Assembly: GCA_030549205.1 (NCBI GenBank)
Contig: JAUKTV010000009.1
Span: forward strand, 1,240,001-1,304,000
Length of the DNA stretch: 64,000 nucleotides
DNA from: Apiosordaria backusii
Taxonomy: Eukaryota; Ascomycota; Sordariomycetes; Sordariales; Lasiosphaeriaceae
Direction: 5' to 3'
The notes under the pieces are model-generated. The model worked only from the letters and a program-made list of their open reading frames with translations, had not been told where the DNA came from and ran no database searches. Below, one piece after another: positions 54,568 to 64,000 of the stretch. How positions within the stretch are numbered: the stretch's first letter is position 1; each line of letters starts with the position of its first letter. The position numbers and the translations under genes are program-made.

Positions 54568-56066
54568 GAGGCATTTTTCTTCTTGATACCCTTCAGGGGG
54601 GGCATGGCGGATTTATTTTTATTTTTCTCTTCTACACAATCTCTGACAGGCTGGATCAAGCTTCAGACTGGTGTGTTGGGGAATGTGGCCCCTAAAGCAT
54701 GACAGCCACATATTTTTTTTTTTTCACTCTGTGTAGGGCGGTTGAGCCCGTTGACGCAAAGCTTTTCTTGTTGAGATACGACAGGCCTCGACTTGTTTGT
54801 TTTCTATGGAACATTTTGGACTTCATCGTTTTGAGAGCAGCCCTGAGGATGGCTGATGATTTGACGAAGACGATCGATGGATATACCCCCGTTTTTACGG
54901 ACGAATTATTTTTTTGTTTCCACTTGAGATGGAAGAATGACGTGGTTGAGGTTCTGGCATTGGTTTCATGATCATGGATAACACTCCACACGATACCCCT
55001 TTTCTTACGGAGGAGGGGATGAATGATACCCCTGGCCCTCTCTTCTGGAAGGAGACGATGATCGGAACCGAAATGAGTGAACTCAACTACGGGAAGAAGC
55101 AAAAGACACGGATTATGGTCATGGACATGGGATATGATTGCTTCTGCGGGAGCACCCGTCGTCACGTCACCTTCACGCACACTACGCAGACACATCCTGT
55201 ATCATCAAGGTTTATCAGTGTATGAGTAGTAGCTATTAGCATCGCTTTTCACTTTGACATATCTGGCAATACTACCAAAAACCACCGTTTTTAGGCGGGC
55301 TGTCAAACAAGAGACAAAATAGCCCAGAAACATGATTGACTTGGTGAGCGCTCGAAAAACAAGTTATGAGCAAATGAGAGTACTTCCTGCACTGTAACCT
55401 GAAACAGGACGAGCCTTGGGAAGGGAGGGCCCGAGCGAGAGACGCCGGCCGGGATGATAGTGAGTAAAAAGGAAATCAGGATCGCCAATGGCGTTTTTTG
55501 ATTCTGGGGAATACGGGCCCTGGCTGAAACAAAACGGGGTGGATGATGGGGGCTGAAGGAGATAAGAGGCCGAAAGGGGAATGTGTGAAATAACCCTAAC
55601 CCAGATTTGGGGAAGCTAATAGCTAGGAAAAACGATCAAGGCTAAGGGTTGGGGTTAGGGTCATGGTGTCTTGAACCCCAATTCAATTAACGCGTCAAGC
55701 AGCGCGACGCGCCACAATTTGCTCCATTGGTGCTCCACCACCAACAGACCGCTCACGCATCGTCAATGGTTGAAGCTTAGCGAAACAACGACTTGGGCTT
55801 GGTTAACTACGTCGACGACCAGCGACCGACCGATTGGTGGCTTATAGCAAGAGAACTGCGAATTCACACTTGAGGCGAGGAAGGAACGAACCATACATTT
55901 CGATTTTACCAGCCTCGTCTTAGAAATTTGTTATCCATCTTCTGTCCCGGCGCGTTATCAAACTACTCTACCTCAGCCGTCCAAGTCTCAGTTTTACGCT
56001 CGACCTGTTTGGGATCATAGGACCTGGTCCTATTGGAAGCACAGATACAACAGAGCAGACCAAATA
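54568..56066. other. Intergenic region with telobox motifs, DPB4 promoter
   Basis: The left part is the 3' UTR of the surface-protein gene. The right part is the DPB4 promoter, with inverted telomere-like motifs at 55591-55602 and 55644-55660. No other gene is seen. Confidence 0.55.
55591..55660. promoter_or_regulatory. Inverted telobox pair upstream of DPB4
   Basis: TAACCCTAACCC (55591-55602) and AAGGGTTGGGGTTAGGG (55644-55660) face each other about 41 bp apart, some 410-475 bp before the DPB4 start codon. AACCCTAA boxes are known binding sites of Tbf1-type Myb factors in fungal promoters. Confidence 0.5.
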
Positions 56067-57358
56067 ATGCCAGCCCGCAAGAGCGACACCTCCGCCGCCG
56101 CGGCCGCCCGCCGAAGCGATGTCTCCGTCGCAAGATTCGTTCTCGCTGACGACGTCCCAGACGCCCCCGACACAACCATGACCGCCGATCCTCCTGCTTC
56201 GCTCCCTCCAGCACCAACACCCTCCGCAGGAACACCCGCTCCCACCTCCCATCCTCACTCACTAGGCTCTGCCTCCCCAAACGACAAAAGACCAAAATCC
56301 GGCGGTGGTGGTGGTGGGCCAGGGTCAGAAAAAGCAGACAAAGATAAAGAAGATGCCGTCACAATTGAGGTTTGCTTGCCTCCCTATCCCTCTTAGGGTT
56401 GGTTGTTAACACAGGCGAAAAGGACCTCGCCCTCCCAAAATCAATCATCACCCGCCTCGCCAAAGGCGTCCTCCCACCCAACACCCAGATCCAAGCCAAT
56501 GCCATCTTGGCGTTGACAAAATCCGCAACGGTGTTTATAAACCATTTGGCGAATGCGTATGGCTCGCTCCTCCCCCCCTCGTCCTTTTTGCCCTTCAGTA
56601 GTCAACTAACATTGATACAGAGCAAACGAAAACACCCTCGCCTCCAACAAGAAAACAATCATGCCCCCCGACGTCTTCAAAGCCCTGGACGATATTGAGT
56701 ATGGCTTTATGAAAGAGAGGTTAGAGGCTGAATTTGCCAGTACGTTTCTCCCCCTTTTTCTTTCCCCTTTACCACCTCCCCCTCTCGCCAACTTACTGAC
56801 ATGTACCACCCAGAATTCAACTCAATCCAAACCTCCAAACGCTCCACCTACCGGAAAAAAGTCGCCGCCGCCAAAAAGGCTGGCGCAACTACTGGCGGCG
56901 GTGGTGCGGGCGGAGGAGGAGGAGGAGCAGGGGAGGCGTCGTTTATGAGCACAGCTACTACCAACGATGCTGGTGACGATGAAGAAGATGATGACGAGGA
57001 GGTGGGGAATGATACCCAAGTTACAGAAAGAGGGGGATTTTCGGCTGTTAATGTGCCAAAGGTAAATGTGGAAACAGGGGAGAGGAGTGCGAAGAAGGCT
57101 AGGCTGGATGCGGGAGCGGCAAGCAGCGGGAAGATGGAGGTTGATGATGGTGGGGAGGAGCAGGTTTCTGATGCGGAGACTGTGCCTGATGAGGAGGAAG
57201 AAGAGGAAGATGATGAGGATGAGGAGGTGGAGGAGGGGGAAGAGGAAGAGGAAGAGGAGGAAGAAGAAGAAGAAGAAGAAGGGGAGGATGATGATGAGGA
57301 TAAGGAGGGAAGAGGGGGGGCGGAGACGGATGAGGCGTTGGATGATGATAGTGATTAG
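56067..57358 (+). CDS. DPB4: DNA polymerase epsilon / CHRAC histone-fold subunit Dpb4
   Basis: The protein is about 366 residues. Exons are 56067-56369, 56423-56556, 56621-56739 and 56814-57358, with introns of 53-74 nt. The histone fold runs from residue 102: DLALPKSIITRLAKGVLPPN, then ILALTKSATVFINHLANA, then ANENTLASNKKTIMPPDVFK and ALDDIEYGFMKERLEAEF. This matches Dpb4/POLE3, which pairs with a Dpb3-type partner in Pol epsilon and in the ISW2/CHRAC remodeller, so it acts in replication and chromatin. The N-terminal 100 residues are Ala/Pro/Ser-rich and longer than in yeast. The C-terminus has a glycine tract, then a long acidic tail of Glu/Asp encoded by GAG/GAA repeats (57182-57300). Confidence 0.93.
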
Positions 57359-58064
57359 GGGGGTTGGGTGTTATTGGTGGGGGTAATGGGTGCTGTAAGG
57401 GGGGGGCAGGTTTTGGAGTTGTTGACAGACACTGAAAAAGTAATTCATGGATGGGATGATGATATGAAATACGAAGGGCGGGGGAGGGGAGGGCCAGTGG
57501 GTTGGTGATAATGAAGGTAACTAGATCTCTTGCATAAACTAGCTGTATATAGCAACGTTTTTATGTTTTTGGCCACCTGCCTCGGATCGCTCTGCGCTAG
57601 GTGTGTGTTCTCTCATCAACCGAGTTGATATGTCTGAAATTATTTCTTCGCTTGACTGGCTGGCGTTGTGAGGTCAGTGTCGGTGATAGATGTGAGATAT
57701 ATTTAGAGTACCTAGTAATCTCTCTACTTGAGATATTCAGTCTCTTCGATGCACCTGCACCGGCGGTGGGCAGCTTCCGGGTGCCTCATGTTGGGACGAA
57801 ACCAATCGAACCAGTAACATCAATACCTGTGTTAACCAGAGATACTCTTGAAACCAAATATTCTCATTTCCCTCTTAGCTTTACCATTTGATAACATTAG
57901 ACTGGTGGGTGGTGGTTCAGGTACTTGAAAAGCAACACAACCTAGGTTACTTGATCGCTCCTTCCTTCTTCTCATGCTGGCTCTGGACCTTCCTAGAGAT
58001 AGCGTAGGAAAGGAAAGGAAAGAGCGAGATCACTAACCGTTTCTTGCAGGGAAAGAACGAGTCA

Positions 58065-58129
58065 GTAACGGGCTCATGTAACGGGCTCATGTAACGGGCT
58101 CATGTAACGGGCTCATGTAACGGGCTCGT
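58065..58129. repeat. GTAACGGGCTCAT tandem repeat, five copies
   Basis: Four perfect 13-bp copies are followed by one with an A-to-G change (CTCGT). Confidence 0.9.
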
Positions 58130-58368
58130 GTAATGCCGATGAAAGCCTCACACCAAGTGCTGAGTGCGGGTGACAGAAGAGGAGGTGGCTATCCCTCGGA
58201 GCTACTACTCGGCCAATCTTCTGTGTGTAGCATGAGCTATCACGTTCAACAGCAGCAGCAGCAGCTATTTGACCAAGCAACAAATCTGCAAGCAAGCGTC
58301 ATGGAACTGACTTCAAGATGTTCGGTTTATCCCTCATACAACGAGAGGGAACGCGGCAATACGAGCAA

Positions 58369-58390
58369 CCCCCCCCCCCCCCCCCCCCCC
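58369..58390. repeat. Poly-C tract, 22 nt
   Basis: Twenty-two uninterrupted C residues; the length may be uncertain in an assembly. Confidence 0.9.
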
Positions 58391-59161
58391 AATCATCCAT
58401 CACACATGGATCATCACTTTCACAAAGGTGGCTAGGAGACCAAGATCAGAAGAAGAAAACCACACATCATATTATTACTCCAAACTGTACTTCCACACCC
58501 TGCGACCCTTGCCCGCCCAACACCCCCGTCACTTGACAACAACAGTACGTCAGTTAGTCAGTCTTGCTAGCAGACTTTCCAGGTCCATACATCCATCCAC
58601 GCCAGCCAAGAGAAGAAGGAAAAAAAGAAAAAGAAAAAAAAGAGAATTGAAATATCCTCCACCGCTGGCAAAATATTCCAGAATCCAAAAGCCCCCATGT
58701 TATGTCCCCATGTGACCCTCCCCTCCCGCTTCAGCACAACAGTCAAAATCCTAACACAAGCAAGCACAAGACACAAAAAAATCGCGCAAGATAAAAGATA
58801 GATTGCAAAGTGTTCAACCCTAGTCCCAGAACAGCCCAAACCCTGTCCTATTCCAAAGAGATAGATAGATATCAAATTCAACAGAATGGCGTTATCAGTA
58901 TGAGATTGAAGTGAAGGAAAACAAAAACGCAGCAAAAAAGAAAAAGACCACCTTCCTGCATGTGCCTCCCCTCCATTCGTTTCCCCTCAGTAAAAAAATT
59001 GGAAAAGAAAGATACAGAGATGTAGACTCCCCTCCAGAATGCTGCCCGCCCATGCCAATACAGGTAGCAGCGCAAACAGCTCGGATGCCAAAGAAAAGCA
59101 ACGAAAATAACAAGGGTTCAACAAGTAATAATAACGACACAAATCAAGAAGCGAATGAAAA

Positions 59162-59185
59162 CAGCAGCAGCAGCAGCAGCAGCAG
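59162..59185. repeat. (CAG)8 microsatellite
   Basis: Eight CAG units in the 3' flank of rsc7. Confidence 0.9.
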
Positions 59186-59680
59186 TGATGACAACTTGAG
59201 AACGCAGAAATAAAGAGAGAAAGGGAGAAGAGAGTAATGATGAGATTGAAATATCCCTCCTAACAATGTGTGCCGTCCACCAAGAAGATGCACCTGCCAG
59301 CCCGCCAGATCAAAAAATCCAAGCAAGCCATGAAAGTAATGATGCTGATTCCAATCCAAAAAGGCTTCAAAATCCGCCATAGAAATGACAGTCTCTTGTC
59401 CTTCCCACCCAAAAAAAAAGCCCCGTCATGATATGACGGTTGAAGAATGAAATGTCGACGAAAACTTAATCCAAAGAGAAGTGGTATCGTAAAAAGCATA
59501 TAAAATGCCCACAATAGGGGGCCCCTCGCCCGAGACTCCTCTATATCCTAATCGTAGCCGGATCCAATATGCGTTGAAACCGACCATGCCCACTGAAAAA
59601 AGCACACAATGCCTCTCCCATATCAACAAACGTTCGAACTGTTTCTAAATACCGGAAACACGCAAGCATCAAGGCATCGC

Positions 59681-62307
59681 CTATTGCGGTTGGTTTGTCC
59701 ACCATTGCGCAGGTGTTTGCTGTTGGGACCACGCCTGCGTCACGGCGGGGGGTGGTGCACTCGGGTGTTGCATGTATTGCCGTGGGGTCTGCTCGGCCGG
59801 ATACATTCCCTGGGCTGAGGTGCTGTACCCTGGATTCATGCCCGGTATGCCTGGATACGACATGCCCCCAGGCTGTTGCACTTGGCTTGATGTGCTCGAA
59901 TGCCGCAGCTGGGGAGCGGGGGATTGCTGCGGGTGAGGAGACGGCTGGGACTGAGCCGTGTAGGCTGAATAGCCATGCTGCGGCGTCTGCGGCGTTGGCG
60001 GCCACATTTGAGTCTGAGGATAGCTGTAATTCTGCGAGGTTGGTGGCAAAGTCACAGAGGAGCCTGCAGGTGGATATGTTGGTCTCGAGCTGCTTTGAGA
60101 AGAGTCCTGTGTCATTCCTCTAACAGGGCCACTTGGTCCGACAGAGGTTGGAGCGTGGACAGGTTGCGAATATGGTGCAGCGGTCATCATCAACTGGGGG
60201 CTCTGGTTGGGTATGACACCGGGCTGCTGCATACCCTGTGTTGTGGCGTGCGGTGAGGGGGCCGGACGGCTGGTCGGCGCAGGTGCTTCGCTTGTGCCAA
60301 CTGGCTGGCTCAGAGTCGTGGGCGGTGGCTGGTCGTGCTGTCGTCTCCAGATATTCTGCATGTAGTCGTTGCGCATGTCGCGCTGCGAGTTGACCGAACG
60401 ATTAAACTCGGCGGCATGGTGAGCCTGGGCGTGCAATTCTGTGATGGGGGTGGGCTGAATCCGATCTTGGTAAGGTGGGCCAGTGATCTCCTGTCGTGGC
60501 CCCGTCTTGAGAATGTTCGAGTAGTCTCGGCTGTGTGTGTTGCTGTAATCTGGTCCTAGTGTTATCACGGGCATTCTGGTCGAACTTCCTGGCGGCGGTC
60601 CAAGCATACCTGGTTGAACGATTTGTGGTTGGGGGGCACCGCCAAACTGGCCGGGATTGGTGCTGTAGACGATTTCACCGTGAGGTGCTCCAAGTATGCT
60701 CGCATTGTGATTTGCCTCGGCTTCCCGAGCCTTGGACGCGCCGGGTCGTTTCTCACCCGCTGGATCAGCCTCGGTAAAGCCCTGTTTGCGCGCTTTGCTC
60801 TCCCAATAGTCGTCTCGGACTCTGCGGCCATTCGTGATCACTCTGCTTCCAAATTGTCGAAACATACTCCGGGCCGTGACGATCGCGATTTGCCGCGATC
60901 GATAGGAGAATGGAAGAATTTCCTGGCTCACCAAATCATCCTTCTCTTCTTGGCTGGCGATAATCTTGTAGAGCGACCTATTCTTGTTAAACAGCAAGTA
61001 CGAGTCTCGATATCCTAGCACGCGGGCACACTCAGTCGCAAGCATGAAGAACTTGTCGCCACGGTTCGGTACGTAAAAGGTTCGGCAACGGTATTCGCGA
61101 CCTCCTGTGAGTTGGCCGTTTGGCAAGACCTTCTTCTCGCCAGCCTCGTCGATCTCGCGCGGCAAGTACTCGTCTCCGCCAGGCCCAAGCTGGTCAGTTG
61201 TGTGATCGCGGACCGTCGGGAGGGCCTTCAATGTCGACTTGGTCGGGGTAGGTTTGGGCGGCGACGCCTGCGGAGGTGGAGGAGCAGGTGTGTAGGTGGG
61301 CGTCTGAGCGGGCAGCGGAGCATTTTGACTCTGTGGTGTCTGTGGGGGGGCTGTCTGACGAGAAGGAGGTGCGGAAGGAGGTGCGGAAGGAGGTGCGGGA
61401 GCCTGGGTGGTAGGTTCGGGAGCACCCCCGGATTGTTTGGACTTCATCGGTCTTCCTCTTTTTCTAGGCTTGTCACCACCTGAAGATTGCGTGACGGAGC
61501 TGTCAGCTTGTGGTCCCTGATCCCAGGTTTTACACAACGGGTCGCACAACCACAGACATGTAACGCGGAGGTGAAGATTCGGGTAGCAAAGGCGCGGCTA
61601 CACAGAGACAAACAAGAGCAGAAAAAAACACGAAACATACCGTCATCACCAGCCGACCCGGGCGGTCCTTCGTCGGGATGATCCTGCGGAGAACGGCCCC
61701 GCTTGATGCCTCGAGAAGTCGCGTCTGATAGTTCTGGCAGATTGTTCTCATCAGTATCGCGCGCTCATATTGTCAATCAAGTAAATATGCGCTTCATGTT
61801 TTTGTGGCGGTTAGGCGAGCGACGTGGGTTGAGTTGAAAGAAGCGATGACGAGAGGACGAGACGCGTAAAGTGGAGATCGGGAGGGGTTGCGACACGCGC
61901 GGGACCAGCCACACATGGTTCTTGCTGGGGCGACGATACGAGATCAGGTCGTCGCGATCCTCTTGATGAACTGCGGTGGGCATCTCGGCGACGGCGACAA
62001 CCTGAACGACTCGACTTATTCGACTATTCGGTCTTCCTTGAGACATGTTCGGCGTGACTCGGTGGGTTGAGCTCTACCTGCGTCACTGGATGGAGCTTGC
62101 GCTGAGTGGGCTGACAGATGTGTGGACGGACGGGCGGGCGCGCGCAAACACTGGCTGGGACCGATCGCAGCGCGGGCGACAAATAGTGTTGCCGAATTGA
62201 AAAAAAGATCAAAAGTAGAGCAAAGCAAAAGACGTACCTGGGTTGAGCGCTGCTGGGTTGATTGTTGCACTATCAGCGCCGTTGGGTGTAGGCTGTGCAG
62301 CGTACAT
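59681..62307 (-). CDS. rsc7: RSC/SWI-SNF chromatin-remodelling subunit Rsc7/Swp82
   Basis: The protein is about 663 residues. Exons are 62307-62238, 61763-61641 and 61479-59681; the introns are long here (474 and 161 nt). An AT-hook-like basic patch, KPRKRGRPMKSK, lies at about residues 68-79 and a Pro/Gln/Thr linker follows. The CRC-subunit domain spans about 167-290 with GREYRCRTFYVPNRGDKFFM, ECARVLGYRDSYLLFNKNRS and SYRSRQIAIVTARSMFRQFG. The rest is Pro/Gln/Ser/Tyr-rich, ending AQWWTNQPQ. The family (yeast Npl6/Rsc7 and Swp82) belongs to ATP-dependent remodelling complexes in the nucleus. Exon 1 starts MYAAQPTPNGADSAT. The first acceptor (ATATGAG) is weak, so the 5' end is less certain than the domain part. 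Confidence 0.88.
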
Positions 62308-64000
62308 GAGTGCCGTCGTCGTCGACCACGTCAATGGGTCTGCGAAACGACGTGTCTTGATATAGTTGGGCTGGCCTTGGGAGGAGGCACGCAGCTAAAA
62401 GCGCTCAAGCTTTTTTGCTTTGGTCTCTGCCTGGTCTCGCTCTGGTCTGGGTCTCTGGGAACGTGTACGTGCTGGGGGATGCAGACAAGGAATGTTCATG
62501 CATGTGGTTGGCGCAACTCCAGTAAGTAAGTAGTGGAGAGAATAATCAAAAGGTTACAGAAGTATAGAAAAACACGGGTGCGAATGGAAATATGCGTGCT
62601 TTTCCCCTTGATTTGCTAGCTTCTTTTTCGCCTTCGGTGTTTATCACTTGCGAGGAGCTGGGCTGGCCACGGCCGGCGTGTCTCGAGAGATCAAGAGGCT
62701 CTCTCTCTTCCTCTCTCTTCTGTCCTGCTCTCTCTCGTCAGTCGCGCTTTGCAGAATTGATGCGCAGACGCAATACGCGGGGTGAGACTAGTCCTGTTTG
62801 GGAAAGGCAGCACCCCGGTCAGGCTCGGCAAGGCAAGGCAGCGGGAACGCTGCAAAGTGACGATGGATCCGCAGCTGTTAGCGCGAATGACTGTTCTGCA
62901 ACGTTGACCTTGATCTCCGTCTGGTCTTGATCTTGGCTTGGTCCTTATCAAGCAAGACATTTCGAAATTTTAGTCAACAGACCTGTGTCGAAGGAGTCAC
63001 CAGGAGGAATCACAGTGTAGTGGAAGTCAAACTATATCCACTTGGACTAGGTCAGGCAGTCGAGAGGAATACGAACGGACACCCAGTGATATTTCCCCTC
63101 AGCTGCGGCCTCGCAGGCTCGCGGCAAGAGGAGACGAAGAAGCACCGAATCTGATGAGACGCGAGATGATGGCGCGTTAGTTGGTGGCGCACGCATCGTC
63201 CCAAGGTTCATCAGTATTTCTAGCGACTACGAGTCCCAGACCAACTGCATCCAGACTGCAAGAGCTCTGCTCATGTCAGATGAAACACAACACACAAAAG
63301 GTACCTGCTGCTGGTGTTGCATTGCGTTTACCATCTCGCTTTTCGTAACAGACGACAGAGCTCATGGTTATTAGTTGCTAGTTCAGTGGCCGCGTGGAAC
63401 CGCACCGCAGCGCGGAATTCCATGTTCGTCGTGTGTGTGTGCCAAAGGAGGGGTGAGGATGGAGAGGGGCGGAACGGCTTCCTGGATGACGGGTCTGCCG
63501 TTTCCACGACGGCTCTTCCAAGAAGTGGAGGTGGGTACGGACGGGTAAGCAGAGCATGGGCTGCATGGGTGCTCAATCAGCACGCTGGGTCTGATGGTGG
63601 CACAGTGCCAAAAAAACAAACTGCCAGAGATATCTGGTTCTTTTTCATCCTACGATAGTTGTAATCAGAACGCCTAATGGATTATCAGATACACAAAAGA
63701 ACCAAGAAGATTAGGAGCATCTTGACACTCGTGACACAACAGACGCCGCTGGCTCCTTCTAAGTAAGGAAATATCTACCCAAACTCGAACAGCTGCAGCA
63801 GGTGTAAGTGTAACCTGGAGCATTTGAACCTAAGCTCAGTATTCACACGCCTGGTGTGCAATCATGAACAGATATATCTGCAGGGAGCAAGGGTCAAGCA
63901 GGGACATGAGTGCGATCACTTGCGGGCCCAAGTGTCTTGGCACGGAGCCTTGTGGGAATGGAGGCACCTTCGGCCGACCGAGGTCCTCACAAGCCCCGCA
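62308..64000. other. Upstream region of rsc7 to the window end
   Basis: It contains the rsc7 promoter and leader, with a CTCTCTCTTCCTCTCTCTTC tract at about 62699-62718. No gene is supported up to position 64000; a neighbouring gene may begin beyond the window. Confidence 0.5.

Larger units (their letters stand above)
57359..59680. other. Convergent 3' region with many simple repeats
   Basis: It lies between convergent DPB4 and rsc7 and no gene is supported. It contains a 13-bp tandem repeat (58065-58129), CAG runs (58249-58264 and 59162-59185), a 22-nt C run (58369-58390) and A-rich tracts near 58616-58640. The hydrophobic minus-strand frame at 59260-59514 lies in the rsc7 3' flank and is probably not coding. 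Confidence 0.55.

Noticed and set aside
59260..59514. Hydrophobic 84-codon minus-strand frame
   Set aside because: Lies in the rsc7 3' flank among simple repeats; no conserved features.

Overview
The window looks like nuclear DNA of a filamentous ascomycete, probably a sordariomycete close to Sordariales. The basis is its short introns (mostly 50-105 nt, GTRNGT...CTRAY...YAG), single dispersed 5S rRNA and intron-containing tRNA genes rather than rDNA arrays, GC-rich third codon positions, long proline/serine/glycine-rich disordered regions, CT-rich leaders, and a typical fungal gene set. The genus is inference. I see no CRISPR array, insertion sequence, intact transposon, virus-like gene or biosynthetic cluster.

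Layout: 433-1904 (+) bHLH transcription factor, followed by a strikingly regular minisatellite. 3884-4431 (+) small conserved orphan with a possible spliced membrane-tail isoform. 5387-5479 (+) tRNA-Glu and 5816-5934 (+) 5S rRNA. 6682-9532 (-) PhoD-like phosphatase. 11170-12885 (-) mitochondrial rhomboid protease, divergent from 13356-14024 (+), a Tma17-like proteasome assembly chaperone. 14969-16387 (-) and 19548-20849 (-) conserved orphans. 22194-23758 (+) nucleoside hydrolase, convergent with 24137-24492 (-) LSM8. 25124-25215 (-) second tRNA-Glu. 26205-27329 (+) HpcH/HpaI aldolase, 27547-27916 (-) glutaredoxin-like protein, 28387-29670 (+) CHORD-CS protein. 32271-33567 (-) five-span membrane protein, 34313-35644 (-) mitochondrial inner-membrane-like orphan, 36744-38234 (+) verprolin/WIP, 39054-39188 (-) possible 44-residue protein, 42754-44181 (+) tail-anchored-like orphan. 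A 9-kb stretch without a convincing gene follows. Then 53332-54567 (+) single-pass surface protein, 56067-57358 (+) DPB4, and 59681-62307 (-) Rsc7/Swp82 chromatin-remodelling subunit.

The genes are mostly housekeeping functions (RNA decay and splicing, nucleotide salvage, chromatin and replication, actin, proteostasis, mitochondrial proteolysis) and do not form a pathway cluster. Exon boundaries were worked out by hand from splice motifs, reading-frame continuity and remembered family features. I found no clearly new biological system. The best leads are a stop codon embedded in a 5' splice site (4428), the 18/27-bp TGACCC minisatellite, an inverted telobox pair upstream of DPB4, and several uncharacterised conserved families.
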